Part shown: positions 40,960 to 49,816 of the stretch, piece by piece
Layout: every line of letters begins with the position of its first letter
Position numbering within the stretch: the first letter of the stretch is position 1
Assembly: GCF_027460265.1 (NCBI RefSeq)
Contig: NZ_JAPZBC010000001.1
Coordinates: 5,436,001-5,500,000, forward strand
DNA length: 64,000 bases
Direction of reading: 5' to 3'
Origin: Streptomyces sp. WMMC940
GTDB taxonomy: Bacteria; Actinomycetota; Actinomycetes; Streptomycetales; Streptomycetaceae
Translations under genes and position numbers: made by a program
The notes under the pieces: model-generated
What the model saw: the letters and a program-made list of their open reading frames with translations, nothing else
Database searches by the model: none
Told to the model about the DNA's origin: nothing

Positions 40960-41935
40960 TTACCTGAAGTCCCCTTGTGCCGTGTCGTGTTCGGGTCGCG
41001 CCCGGAACCTCCACTCAAGACGGTACCGAGCGTGGAGGGCGGGCGTGGTCGTGATCCATGTGAATTGCCTCAGTTCACCGTCGTCGCTGCGGACGGGCGG
41101 GGTCCGCAGCGGGGAGGCTTCGGCGGTCATGGAGGTCTCGGTGCCCCACACGACGGGGTCGAGAGCGGCGGGAAAGGCAAGCTGGACTTCGAGTTGCTCG
41201 GGGGGCAGGCGTACGGCTCGCTGGAACCAGTTGCCCCATTTGTTGTCGCCGACGGTGTAGGCGTACTCGATCCACACAGACTCGCCGGGGTAGAGCGGGA
41301 AGCGGCCGTGTTCGTTGTCGAACAGCAGCCAGACTTCCTTGAAGGCGTCGCGGTCGTGCTTGGCCTGCCACCGCATCGTCTCGCCGCGGCAGGTGGCGGT
41401 GAGGTCGAGTTCATCCCAGGTCAGCGGGTGGACTCGGTAGTGGGCGTTGGACCGCTCGGGGTCTCCGGGGTAGCGGTCGACGGAGATGCGGATCAGGTAG
41501 ACGGGTGACCGGTTCGTCGCCGGTGTTCCACAGCAGCCGGCGCATGGTGAGCCGGTAGGAGCGACCGTCGTACTGGAGGCGGGCGGCGTCGTGTTCGACG
41601 ACGAGGGCAGACCCGGTGGCGTATGGCTGCTCGTGCCTGCGCTGGGCCGGTGGGGCCGTAGGTTGGCGCCGGGACTTTGTCCGGGCTTGCTCGTGGTCGC
41701 ACCAGCGCCGCCAGATCGCCTTGGCGGCGTTCAGGTGCTCGTCGGCGAGCCGGGCGAACTCCTCGGTGGGCTTGTGACGGCCGGACTCGACGTGGCTGAC
41801 GTAGGACGGGTCGAAGCCCATGGCCAGCGCTAATGCCCGCTTGGACATGCCGCGTACTTCCCGCCATCTGGCCACCTCGGCCGCGAAGTCCTCGGCCGCC
41901 TGCTCGACGGTGATCTCCTCGCTGTGCGCGTCCAT
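40960..41935 (-). pseudogene. XRE-type regulator with C-terminal domain, single-base frameshift
   Basis: ATG 41935 opens a clear XRE domain (WREVRGMSKRALALAMGFDP, SYVSHVESGRHKPTEEF) and continues to LLWNTGDEPVTR. There one extra base (T near 41503) moves coherence to another frame: LIRISVDRYPGDPERSNAHY, ETMRWQAKHDRDAFKEVWLL, ending at TAA 40960. Removing that base joins both halves into about 325 residues. The C-terminal domain is a beta-rich fold I do not recognise. Expressed as written, only the DNA-binding half would be made. Confidence 0.75.
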
Positions 41936-42082
41936 CGAAGCCCCGCTCCGCGTCACTTGTTGGTGAGCATGAATGAACCGTGAGTGATCCAAGTTCATCA
42001 TCCCGTCACGGCGTGCGTCGCCGTTTTCCTTCCCTCAGCGGCCCGGATCGACCCCCGGGCGGATGAGGGAGGCGACGCAACC

Positions 42083-43234
42083 ATGCGCGTGCTGTACCTG
42101 CTCAACATCTCCAACCCTGACCGGTTGTCGGCGGATTCGGGGTGGATCTTCGCGGACCTGTTGGCCCCAGCCCTGGCGGACGCCGGGGCGGAGGTGACGG
42201 TTGCTGCCCCGGCTGCGGCCGGGGATGCCCGCTGCGGTTTTCACCAGACGAAGGTGCCCGGGACGAAGTACCGGGCCCGGTTCTCTGCGGACATTGACGA
42301 GTTGGTGGTCCTGATCGGTGCGGAGAGGCCGGATGTGGTGGTGGCCAACCAGGTCGAGGAGGCCCCGGCCGTTCGCACGGCTCTGCTGGAGGCCGGCTCG
42401 GATGCGCTGCTGGCCGGGTACTGCCACTACCTGCCGATTTCGTTCGTGGGCGGTGGGCAGATGTTGCTCGACCCGTCGCTGGACGACGCAGGGCTCGGGC
42501 GGTCGGTGCTGCTGGCGTTCGCCGCGGGCCTGGCCGCGTGTGACCGGGTGATGGTCCACTCCTCCACGGCCGCCTCCTGGGTGTCGGCCGCCGCCGCCCG
42601 GATGACGGTGGATCTGGGCGAGAAGCTGCGGGTGGTGCCCGCACCGCGTGACGAGCGTCTGGTCCGCGACCCCGCCACGGTCCGGTCCACGGCCGGTACG
42701 GCGATCGGTGTCTACAACCACCGGCTGTACGCGCACTACGGCACCGAGCAGTTCGTGGATCTGGCCCGCCAGCTCAGCGACTCCGGCACGGTACGGCTGC
42801 GGGTCATGGACCTGTTCGGACAGCGCCGGGCCGAGCGCAAGGGCCTGGACGACAGTCCCGAGAAGATGCGTGGGAAGCTCGCCGCGCTGCCGCACGTACA
42901 GGTTGTCTCCGACCGTGGCGACCGCCGCTACAAGAACCTGCTGGCCGGCGCCCGCTTCGGCATCGCCCCGTTCCGGCAGGGCTGTCCGTGGTCGATGAGC
43001 GTCATCGACTGCCAGGGTATGGGCCTGCCGGTCATCTCGCCCCGCCTGGGCTGGCTCGCCGAACACATCGACCCCGAGCTGTGCTTCACCACCCCGGCCG
43101 AAGCCGTCGCCCTGGCCGAACGCCTCGCCACGGACGCCGAGTTCCACGCCGTCCACGCCAAGCGGACACACGCCTCCACCGCCGACTTCACCCCCACCAT
43201 GGTCGCCGCCCGCTACCTGGAGGCGCTCTCGTGA
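42083..43234 (+). CDS. glycosyltransferase family 4-like protein
   Basis: A 383-residue GT-B glycosyltransferase: MRVLYLLNISNPDRLSADSG N-terminal fold, linker, and a C-terminal nucleotide-binding half with AIGVYNHRLYAHYGTEQFVD, ARFGIAPFRQGCPWSMSVID and GLPVISPRLGWLAEHI. GGGAGG lies 10 bases before ATG. Its stop overlaps the GTG of the damaged glycosyltransferase that follows. It is divergent from the XRE gene, across about 147 bp that should hold both promoters. Donor and acceptor unknown. Confidence 0.8.
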   Translation: MRVLYLLNISNPDRLSADSGWIFADLLAPALADAGAEVTVAAPAAAGDARCGFHQTKVPGTKYRARFSADIDELVVLIGAERPDVVVANQVEEAPAVRTALLEAGSDALLAGYCHYLPISFVGGGQMLLDPSLDDAGLGRSVLLAFAAGLAACDRVMVHSSTAASWVSAAAARMTVDLGEKLRVVPAPRDERLVRDPATVRSTAGTAIGVYNHRLYAHYGTEQFVDLARQLSDSGTVRLRVMDLFGQRRAERKGLDDSPEKMRGKLAALPHVQVVSDRGDRRYKNLLAGARFGIAPFRQGCPWSMSVIDCQGMGLPVISPRLGWLAEHIDPELCFTTPAEAVALAERLATDAEFHAVHAKRTHASTADFTPTMVAARYLEALS

Positions 43235-43978
43235 CCGGCATCGACGCCGTCTTCCTCTCCTACGACGAGCCAATGGCCAACTCCCTGCACTCCCGGCTCC
43301 AGCGGACGCTGGGCGGCACGGTCAAGCGCCTGCACGGGGTGCACGGGATGCGCCGGTCCTACCGGCTGTGCGCCGAGGTCGTCGAGCGTGAGCAGCTGGC
43401 CGCCTGGGCCCGCCACTACCGGTGGCTGGGCATCATCCCCACCGGCACCAGCACCGGCCCGTGGCACGAGCACACCAACACCCAGCTCCGCGATGCCCTG
43501 CGGCACCGGGCCGGTCCCGGCTGGCACCTGCTGGCCGACGCCGACGAGTTCCAGCAGTACCCCGCCCCGCTGAACGAGGTGATCGCCCAGGCCGAGAAGG
43601 CGACCCGAGAAAGATCGTCCTCCCCGCCACGACGTCACCGTCTCCTCCGGCAACCACCGCTCTCCGGGGCACCGGCCGGACGCGGACCGCATCTGTGCGG
43701 TTCACCATTTCAAGTGGCGCTCGGGCGTCCTGGACGACCTCCGCCGCCGCGTCCAGCACTTCAGCTCCGGCACCTGGCAGGAACACACCCCGGCCGTCCG
43801 CGACGAGTCCGGCCGTCTACTGGCCCAGGTCGGCCGGCACGGCGGTGTGATCAACACCAGTGATCCGCGGCTCGCCTTCCGCCGTGTGAGCCTGGACCGG
43901 ATGCCCTTCATCTGGCCCTCCGAGGCCCGCAACATCTTCACCACCTGGCGTCCGCACGCCCACAGCAGCCAGGATTGA
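43231..43978 (+). pseudogene. glycosyltransferase family 2-like protein with internal deletion and frameshift
   Basis: GTG 43231 opens coherent sequence (AVFLSYDEPMANSLHSRLQR, WHLLADADEFQQYPAPLNEV, with a DxD-like LLADADEF). It runs to IAQAEKATR near 43600, where the frame loses sense. From about 43640 another frame is coherent: HDVTVSSGNHRSPGHRPDAD, VHHFKWRSGVLDDLRRRVQH, FIWPSEARNIFTTWRP, stop 43976-43978. Relatives have about 60-80 residues between these two parts that are missing here. A deletion with frame change explains it. Confidence 0.7.
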
Positions 43979-44026
43979 CCCACGACGCTCTCGCTCGCGG
44001 ACACCATGTCGCGGAAGGATGACCAC

Positions 44027-44206
44027 GTGCCCCTCGCCGTACTCCTGGCCGGCCTCACCGGCTCCGGGAAGACCACCGTCGCCCAGGCCCTGGCCTACCG
44101 CGGCTACCTCCGGCTGTCCGTGGACGAGGAGGTCCACCGCCTCCACGGCCGGTACGGCGTGGACTACCCCGAGCACACCTACTTCACCTGCGTGCTCGGA
44201 CTTCCC
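44027..44206 (+). pseudogene. truncated P-loop kinase (zeta-toxin/AAA_33-like)
   Basis: GTG 44027 with GGAAGGA upstream encodes AVLLAGLTGSGKTTVAQALA (Walker A) and YLRLSVDEEVHRLHGRYGVD, the start of a small-molecule or zeta-type kinase. After EHTYF (about 44190) similarity ends although the frame stays open. The rest of a family member, about 110 residues, is missing. The break marks the junction between the cargo region and the leftward conjugation module. Confidence 0.6.
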
Positions 44207-44394
44207 CGGCATCAGCCCGTGCGCGTCCAGATGCGGTGGGGGTCTCCCGGCACCGGCAGCTTGCCGCGCTGGGCGTCGAAGGCGAAGGGCCGTGGCGCGC
44301 AGGGTCAGAGCGTCGGAGAGTGGCGTGTTGTCCACGGGGCGTTCCAAGGTGGGGACGGTCGGATGGGCTGGGTTGGTGAGTGGGTGAGGACAGC
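44207..44394. other. junction region with coding scraps
   Basis: On the leftward strand a scrap reads PLSDALTLRATAL and, in another frame, AFDAQRGKLPVPGDPHRIWT ending in TGA near 44236. Neither is a complete gene. This is the seam between the truncated kinase and the conjugation module. Confidence 0.4.
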
Positions 44395-45567
44395 TCAGCC
44401 GTGGACGCGCCAGGGCGGTCGTGCGGCTGATGGGGTGGAGGCAGGGCCTGGGCATTCCGAGGGCCGTGCGGCCGGTCGCGCCGTGCTGCGGGCGAGGGCG
44501 GCGTGGACCTGCGCCGTCGGGGGCCCCTCGGTCAGCGGTGCGGGGGGCGACGGCGCCGGAACGGGGTGACCGTTCGCGGTCTGCCAGCGGGCGCGCACCT
44601 CGTCGAGAGGCCCGAGCGCGTGCAGGGCGTGGCTGATGAGCCGTCCGGGGGCCAGGGTCTCGTTCTCGGCCAGGGCGCGGATGGCGCGGGCGGAGGCGGC
44701 GGCCGTACGGGCGACGGAGGAGCGCATGATCTGCTCGCCGAGCCACTCGGCGCTGCCGGCACCGACGCCGTCGCAGATGGCGGTGAGCTGTTCGGCGGTC
44801 AGCGTGCCGTCGGCGAGCAGACCGCGCCGCTGGGCTTCCCACAGCACGGTTATCCGGTCGATGGGTTCGCCGCGGTGGTGCAGCGCTCCTAGGCAGCGGT
44901 AGAGCTGGTCGTGGGCGGGGTCGGCGAAGTCGCCGGGTCGCAGCCAGCCGACGACCTCGTCCATCGCCTTCGGCTGCTCGACCAGGACCGCCAGCAGGAA
45001 CTGCTCGTCCTCGGCGACATGGTCCGCTCGTGCCGGCGGCGGCGCGACGGGAGCTGTGGGGGGCGGTGTTGCCGGGGCGACCGGGCGCGGTTCGGACCCC
45101 CAGCGGCGCGCGAGGTCTTCGAGCACCCCGGCCAGGACGTCCGCGTGGTGCAGCGCTCCTTCCACCGCACCTTGGAGGGCGGCGGCGCGGGCTGCCTGGT
45201 GGAGGCGGATCGCGTGCGCGGTCACACTGCGGTGGATCGCGCCCTCCAGCACCATCCGGCCGTACACCGGGGCGTGCTCGGGGCGCGGGCAGGCCGAGAT
45301 CAGGATGTGGGGATACACGGCGGTCAGCCCTCGGACGTGGTGACTGGCCTCAGCGACGGCGTCCGTCACCCAGGACAGCGGCACGCGTTCTCCGGTCGCC
45401 ACGGCGGGATGGTTCTCGGTCCGGAGCTTGCGCAAGGCGGCGAACAGCGCTTGGTGGATGGGCCGGTAGAAGTGATCCGGCGCCAGCCAGTCCAGGTGCG
45501 CGAGCTGGCCGGGGTCGAGCAGCACCGAGCCGAGCACCGCCTGCTCGGCACTCAGCAGCGGGTTCAT
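44395..45567 (-). CDS. DnaB-like N-terminal domain protein
   Basis: A 390-residue protein with two copies of the DnaB helicase N-terminal fold: residues 1-130 (LLSAEQAVLGSVLLDPGQLA, FYRPIHQALFAALRKL) and about 190-290 (FLLAVLVEQPKAMDEVVGWL, DQLYRCLGALHHRG). No ATPase domain follows. The tail is Pro/Ala-rich. Such DnaB-N-only proteins are frequent in actinobacterial elements and may tether the helicase. ATG 45567 overlaps the upstream stop. Confidence 0.75.
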   Translation of the reverse strand: MNPLLSAEQAVLGSVLLDPGQLAHLDWLAPDHFYRPIHQALFAALRKLRTENHPAVATGERVPLSWVTDAVAEASHHVRGLTAVYPHILISACPRPEHAPVYGRMVLEGAIHRSVTAHAIRLHQAARAAALQGAVEGALHHADVLAGVLEDLARRWGSEPRPVAPATPPPTAPVAPPPARADHVAEDEQFLLAVLVEQPKAMDEVVGWLRPGDFADPAHDQLYRCLGALHHRGEPIDRITVLWEAQRRGLLADGTLTAEQLTAICDGVGAGSAEWLGEQIMRSSVARTAAASARAIRALAENETLAPGRLISHALHALGPLDEVRARWQTANGHPVPAPSPPAPLTEGPPTAQVHAALARSTARPAARPSECPGPASTPSAARPPWRVHG

Positions 45568-45809
45568 CGCCGCCGCCCGGGGCGGGGAGCCGGCGGGTCG
45601 TCCTGCTGCGAGCGGAGGCCGGCGACGGCCTGGTCGGCGGCGGTCATCGCGTCGGCGAAGCGGTCCAGCTCGCCGGTGAACGTCGGATCGGTGGCGAGGA
45701 GCGATTCGGAACCGGTGACCAGCCACCACTGGCCACCGTGTCGGACGACCGGTGACCGGGCGAGGCGTTCGGAACGCGTCGGAGGAGGGGACGGAGTGCG
45801 CGAGGACAC
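45564..45809 (-). CDS. small hypothetical protein
   Basis: An 81-residue protein: basic N-terminus, then VVRHGGQWWLVTGSESLLAT and FTGELDRFADAMTAADQAVA. GTG 45809 follows CAGGAG with 7-base spacing. The upstream 257 bp (45810-46066) hold coding-like scraps such as MWSGHQGAIFDALANAEPGT and CPPWSCHSGTPVQADIDL in different frames, suggesting a lost gene there. Confidence 0.55.
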   Translation of the reverse strand: MSSRTPSPPPTRSERLARSPVVRHGGQWWLVTGSESLLATDPTFTGELDRFADAMTAADQAVAGLRSQQDDPPAPRPGRRR

Positions 45810-46066
45810 GAGGGGACTCCTGAGCGGGTAGAGGGGAGGGGCAGGCCGTGAGGTCGATGTCGGCCTGGACGGGGGTGCCGGAGTGGCAGGACCAGGGCGG
45901 GCAGCCGTTCGGATCGCCGTTCCCGGTTCGGCGTTCGCGAGTGCGTCGAAGATGGCGCCCTGATGTCCGGACCACATGTGGGCGGTGACCCGGTCGATCG
46001 GTGCCTGGTCCAGAGGCCGGCGACTGCGGTGCGGATACGCCTGGCCGAGCAGCGGCGTGATCTTCG

Positions 46067-47083
46067 TCAGCGGCGACGGCCGCGGTCGAGGGCCGTCTGC
46101 GCGGACGCCGGGAGGGACGACGCGGTGGGCGGTGGGGTGTGCGGTGCGGGGCGGTGGGGTGTCGTGGTGCGTGTGGTTGCGGACCGGACTCGTGGGGAGG
46201 TGTCGTCGGTGTGCCGGAGGGCGTTGGCGGTGTCGGTGAAGCGGCGCCAGGCGTAGTCGGAGCGGTCCGCAGTCCAGGCCGGGGCCCGGGCGACGAGGGC
46301 TTCGGCGAGGGCGGCGACGTCGTTCTCCGGTGCGGTGCCGCGGGCGAGGAGGGGGCCGGCGGGGGACCACAGGTCGATGCGCCATTCGTCGCCGAGCCGG
46401 ACGGCGGTGACGAAGCCGTCGTCGGGTGCTGGCTGGTAGGTCCACATGTGGGCGTGGACTGTCCAGCCGGGCCCGGCGAAGGCGGGTGGGGCGGGCTCGG
46501 GCAGTGGTTCGGGCGTGCCGACCTCGAACAGGTCGAGCAGCGGTCCGTCGTTGAGAGCCGCGTCCATGAGCCGCAGCGCGTCGTCCGTGGAGACGTCCCG
46601 GCGTCCCTTCAGCGCGGCGACGACGGTGCGCAGAGTGCTGAGGTGTTCCCGGGCGTTGCCGGGGTCGAGCCGGTCCTCGGCGGGCCCGTCCTGGCGTAGC
46701 CAGTGCCGCACCGACGCCGCCTGGAACCTCAGCGATTCGACGTCCCCGGTGGAGAGCCGTTCCGGCAGGTGCTCGACGCGGTGGACCAACTGCCAGTACG
46801 GCTTGAGATGTTCGTTGACGACGTGGCGGGCGATGCGGTCGATCTGGGGACGGAAGCCGGCCACGGCCCCGGCGCGGACCCGGTCGTCGTGGTGGCGTAG
46901 ATCGGTGAGCAGGCACATGTAGGCGTCGCGGGTGTCGATCCGGTCGCGGACGACGGACTCGTAGGCCCGGTTGAGGAGTTCCAGATCCGACAGTTCCCGC
47001 GCTCCGGACTCGGCGTGGTGGGCTGCTTCGCGCCGGAGGGCGGCGACGCGTTCGGCGGCGGGGACGTCCCAGACCCCGCTCAT
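46067..47083 (-). CDS. hypothetical conjugation-module protein
   Basis: A 338-residue protein, helical at the start (SGARELSDLELLNRAYESVV, RIARHVVNEHLKPYWQLVHR), with a central beta region (GWTVHAHMWTYQPAPDDGFV, VRLGDEWRIDLWSPAGPLLA) and a basic low-complexity tail. ATG 47083 overlaps the VirD4 stop, so it is translationally coupled and may act with the coupling protein. Confidence 0.6.
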   Translation of the reverse strand: MSGVWDVPAAERVAALRREAAHHAESGARELSDLELLNRAYESVVRDRIDTRDAYMCLLTDLRHHDDRVRAGAVAGFRPQIDRIARHVVNEHLKPYWQLVHRVEHLPERLSTGDVESLRFQAASVRHWLRQDGPAEDRLDPGNAREHLSTLRTVVAALKGRRDVSTDDALRLMDAALNDGPLLDLFEVGTPEPLPEPAPPAFAGPGWTVHAHMWTYQPAPDDGFVTAVRLGDEWRIDLWSPAGPLLARGTAPENDVAALAEALVARAPAWTADRSDYAWRRFTDTANALRHTDDTSPRVRSATTRTTTPHRPAPHTPPPTASSLPASAQTALDRGRRR

Positions 47084-48864
47084 GCCGCACGCCCGAAGCC
47101 GGAGTTGTTCGCCTTCGCGAGTGCGCGGTCGGTGATGGTGGCCGTGGCGGCGGCGGAGGCAGGCGCGATGGTCTTCGCCGACGGCTCCTTGTACCAGGGC
47201 TTGAGGTCGAGCAGCGCGATGCGTAGGCCGGTGGCCAGGAGGAGTGCCTTGCCCTTGGGCAGCGCACGGATCGCGTCGGGGGCGAGGATCCGCTCGGTGC
47301 GCATGGACACGGACGTCGACTTGCCGCTGTCGGAGTGGGAGACGGAGACGGTCCGTACCTCGTGCTCCCCGATCGCGCGGCTCAGCTTGTCGGCGAAGTC
47401 GATGTCGTCGATACCGGAGCCGACGATCTTGACCGTGGCGGCGCTCCACAGTGCGTCCATGCCAGCCTCGCCCCAGCACCGCTGACCCTGCCGGTAGGAC
47501 TGCAGGATCGTCATCGGGATCACGCCCCGTGAGCCCAGGTGGCTGTACAGGTCGGGGAGATCGGAGATCTTGCACACGTTGGCGGCCTCGTCGAGGACGC
47601 ACAGGGCAGGCGGGTCGAGCCGCCCGCCGGAGCGCTCGGCGACGACCACGGCCGCGCGCATCACCGCGTCGGCCGCCGCCGCGATGATCGCCGATGCCGA
47701 GCCGCCGCCGTCCTTGCTGAGCAGGTACAACGTGTCGCGGGAGGTGGCGAATGCGGAGGGCTTGAACTCGGGAAGGCGCTTGTCGGGTGTGACCCAGGCG
47801 GCGATGTCCGGGTCGAGCAGGCAGCTCGCGTACTGCCGCGCGGTCTCGTAGATGCCGTCCCGCGTTTCCGTGGCCCCGCTGACGGTGCCCTGGAGCTGGG
47901 CGGCGACCGCCTCGTGGCCGGCATCGGTGAGCAGGTCCACCGGAGTGCGGTCGGCGGGGGAGGCGAGCCAGGCCAGGACATCGGTGATCGGGCGCCGGTG
48001 GCTGGCGGCGGCCAGGAACAGTGCGCCCAGCGTGTTGCTCGCGGCGGTGGACCAGAAGTCGGCGCCGCTGGACTCGTCGACGCTGGCAGCGACGAAGTGC
48101 CCGGCAAGGCGTTTCGCCCCGGCCAGGTCGCGGGCGTCGGCCAGGATGTCCCACCACATCTCGCGCGGGTGGTGGGCGATCTGCTGCGGGTCGAGAGTCC
48201 AGATCGTGCCGACCTCGGCGCGGGCGTCCACCGTCGCGGTGAAGGCGTCGTTCGCCGCCTTGTTCGAGGTCAGCAGTACCGGGCCGGGAGCAGCGAGGAT
48301 CGCGGGGATCGCCAGCCCGGACGTCTTGCCGGAGCGCGGGGCCATGATCGCGACGATCACGTCCTCCCAGGAGGCGCGGATCTCGGCCCGGCCCGGGGAG
48401 TGCGTGCCGACGAGGATCCCGCGGTCCGCGGGAGCGACCTCCTTCGGTGTGAGGCCGGACAGGCTCGGCCGCAGGCTCTTCGCCTTGGCGGCGATCTCCT
48501 TGTTCATCAGAGGGGCGAGATCCCGCCTGGGGGCGAGGCCGTTCCTCGCACCGCCGCGCAGCCGCAGCCACACCACCAGGCCGGTGACGGTGAGGCAGAC
48601 GGAGAGCAGCCCGGGAACGAGCCGCGCGCCGACCAGCAGAGCGGTGGGGCTCAGGTGCGGCCACAGCACGTCGGGGTGCAACAGCGCGTCGGCGGCCTCG
48701 AACGGCGCCCAGGGGCCGGTGCCGACGAGGGAGTTGGTGAGGTTGCCGGTCAGCCAGGCGAGGGAGCCGAAGGCGATGGCGGCGCCGAGGACGCCGAACA
48801 GGAGGTAGAGGAGCGCGTCGGAGCCGGTGGTGGTCGGGGGCGCGCTGGTACGCGGTGCGGGCAT
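47080..48864 (-). CDS. VirD4/TraG-type coupling protein
   Basis: A 594-residue T4SS coupling ATPase. Two N-terminal TM segments (ALLYLLFGVLGAAIAFGSLA near 17-36; VPGLLSVCLTVTGLVVWLRL near 90-110). Walker A variant MAPRSGKTSG near 174-183, Walker B ALCVLDEAANV near 418-428, and the TraG motif ILQSYRQGQRCWGEAGMDAL. It delivers the relaxase-DNA complex to the channel. ATG 48864 is preceded by the shared TTGGACCCGCC site and, 64 bases further up, by the shared leader element. Confidence 0.88.
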   Translation of the reverse strand: MPAPRTSAPPTTTGSDALLYLLFGVLGAAIAFGSLAWLTGNLTNSLVGTGPWAPFEAADALLHPDVLWPHLSPTALLVGARLVPGLLSVCLTVTGLVVWLRLRGGARNGLAPRRDLAPLMNKEIAAKAKSLRPSLSGLTPKEVAPADRGILVGTHSPGRAEIRASWEDVIVAIMAPRSGKTSGLAIPAILAAPGPVLLTSNKAANDAFTATVDARAEVGTIWTLDPQQIAHHPREMWWDILADARDLAGAKRLAGHFVAASVDESSGADFWSTAASNTLGALFLAAASHRRPITDVLAWLASPADRTPVDLLTDAGHEAVAAQLQGTVSGATETRDGIYETARQYASCLLDPDIAAWVTPDKRLPEFKPSAFATSRDTLYLLSKDGGGSASAIIAAAADAVMRAAVVVAERSGGRLDPPALCVLDEAANVCKISDLPDLYSHLGSRGVIPMTILQSYRQGQRCWGEAGMDALWSAATVKIVGSGIDDIDFADKLSRAIGEHEVRTVSVSHSDSGKSTSVSMRTERILAPDAIRALPKGKALLLATGLRIALLDLKPWYKEPSAKTIAPASAAATATITDRALAKANNSGFGRAA

Positions 48865-48906
48865 GGCGGGTCCAAGGAGGGAGAGCGGACAAGGCGAGGC
48901 GGGGTG

Positions 48907-48929
48907 CGCGGCGCTCTTCTGGTGGTCAT
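48907..48929 (-). repeat. shared leader element, copy 2
   Basis: Read leftward: ATGACCACCAGAAGAGCGCC, 64 bases before the VirD4 start. It differs from the other copies mainly by T-for-A in the second triplet pair. Confidence 0.65.
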
Positions 48930-48979
48930 CGGGCAGCTCCTGTCGGGGCAGGGGACGGCAGTTGGGGGTCAAGCCGAGG

Positions 48980-49654
48980 TCATCGGGTGCGTGGCGACCG
49001 GGGCGGTAGGGCGCTGGTGGGTGGTTCGGATGCCGCGCCGACGGAGGGCGCGGTCCGCTGAGCGTCGGCGTGTGGGGAGGAAGCGCGGGCGGCTCGGCGT
49101 CGGTCCGCTTCCGGGTTCCGGGAGGCCGGCGGCTCGTTGTCCGCGACCGCGTCGTTGCCGACGACATCGCTGAGCGGCTCCCTGGTCCGCTGTGCAGGCA
49201 CCTCGTCGCGGTACTTGGGGTCGCTGAGTTGAACAGGGCACGCGGCGATCATGTCCCCGGCGACCTCCAGCTCCTCCTAGACGTCCCGCAGCATGCCGGT
49301 GGCGGCGGCCAGCCGTGTCCACGTCTCGAAGGTCGGGTTGTGGTGCGGGCTCTCGAAGGTCAGACGGGCTCGGGTCCAGTCGGCCGCTGCGGCCACGAGT
49401 TCGGTCAGCTGGGGGAGTGCCCCGAGCGCTCCGTTGACCTCCTCGATGATTCCGGCGACCTCATGGGGAGTCGCTGTCTCCGTGAGCCGGGCGATCATCC
49501 CCGGGACGGAGTACGGGTCGGCCGACGGGTGGGGCAGGTGTCGGACCCGCGGGGGTGTGTCGGAGCCGGGCGCCTTGCCGCCGTAGGCAAGCCGGATGTT
49601 GTGCTGCATCGCGGCGCCTACGGCCTCGCTGATGCTCGGGTAGAACTCGGGCAC
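48980..49654 (-). pseudogene. hypothetical conjugation-module protein split by an in-frame TAG
   Basis: GTG 49654 with AAGGAGG encodes 125 residues (SISEAVGAAMQHNIRLAYGG, IIEEVNGALGALPQLTELVA, WTRLAAATGMLRDV) and then TAG at 49277-49279. The same frame goes straight on as EELEVAGDMIAACPVQLSDP and KYRDEVPAQRTREPL to TGA at 48980, with matching codon use. A CAG-to-TAG change is the simplest reading. Alternatively a second protein starts at ATG 49252. Function unknown. Confidence 0.6.
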
Positions 49655-49816
49655 TGTTCCTCCTTGGGTGGGGTGTGGGTCGGTGCCGGGTGGGTTGGAC
49701 AGACCCCTCGTACCTTGGCCGGTTTGACGGCGGACGCGCTGGCCAGAGCGATGGCTGTCCGCATGGGGTAGGTGCGCTTCAGACCGCTGGAGAGGTACGA
49801 GAGGAGAGGATCGGGA

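Noticed and set aside
44006..44569. Full-length 187-residue kinase
   Set aside because: Only the first 55-60 residues resemble a P-loop kinase; the rest is low-complexity antisense-like sequence, so it is treated as truncated.
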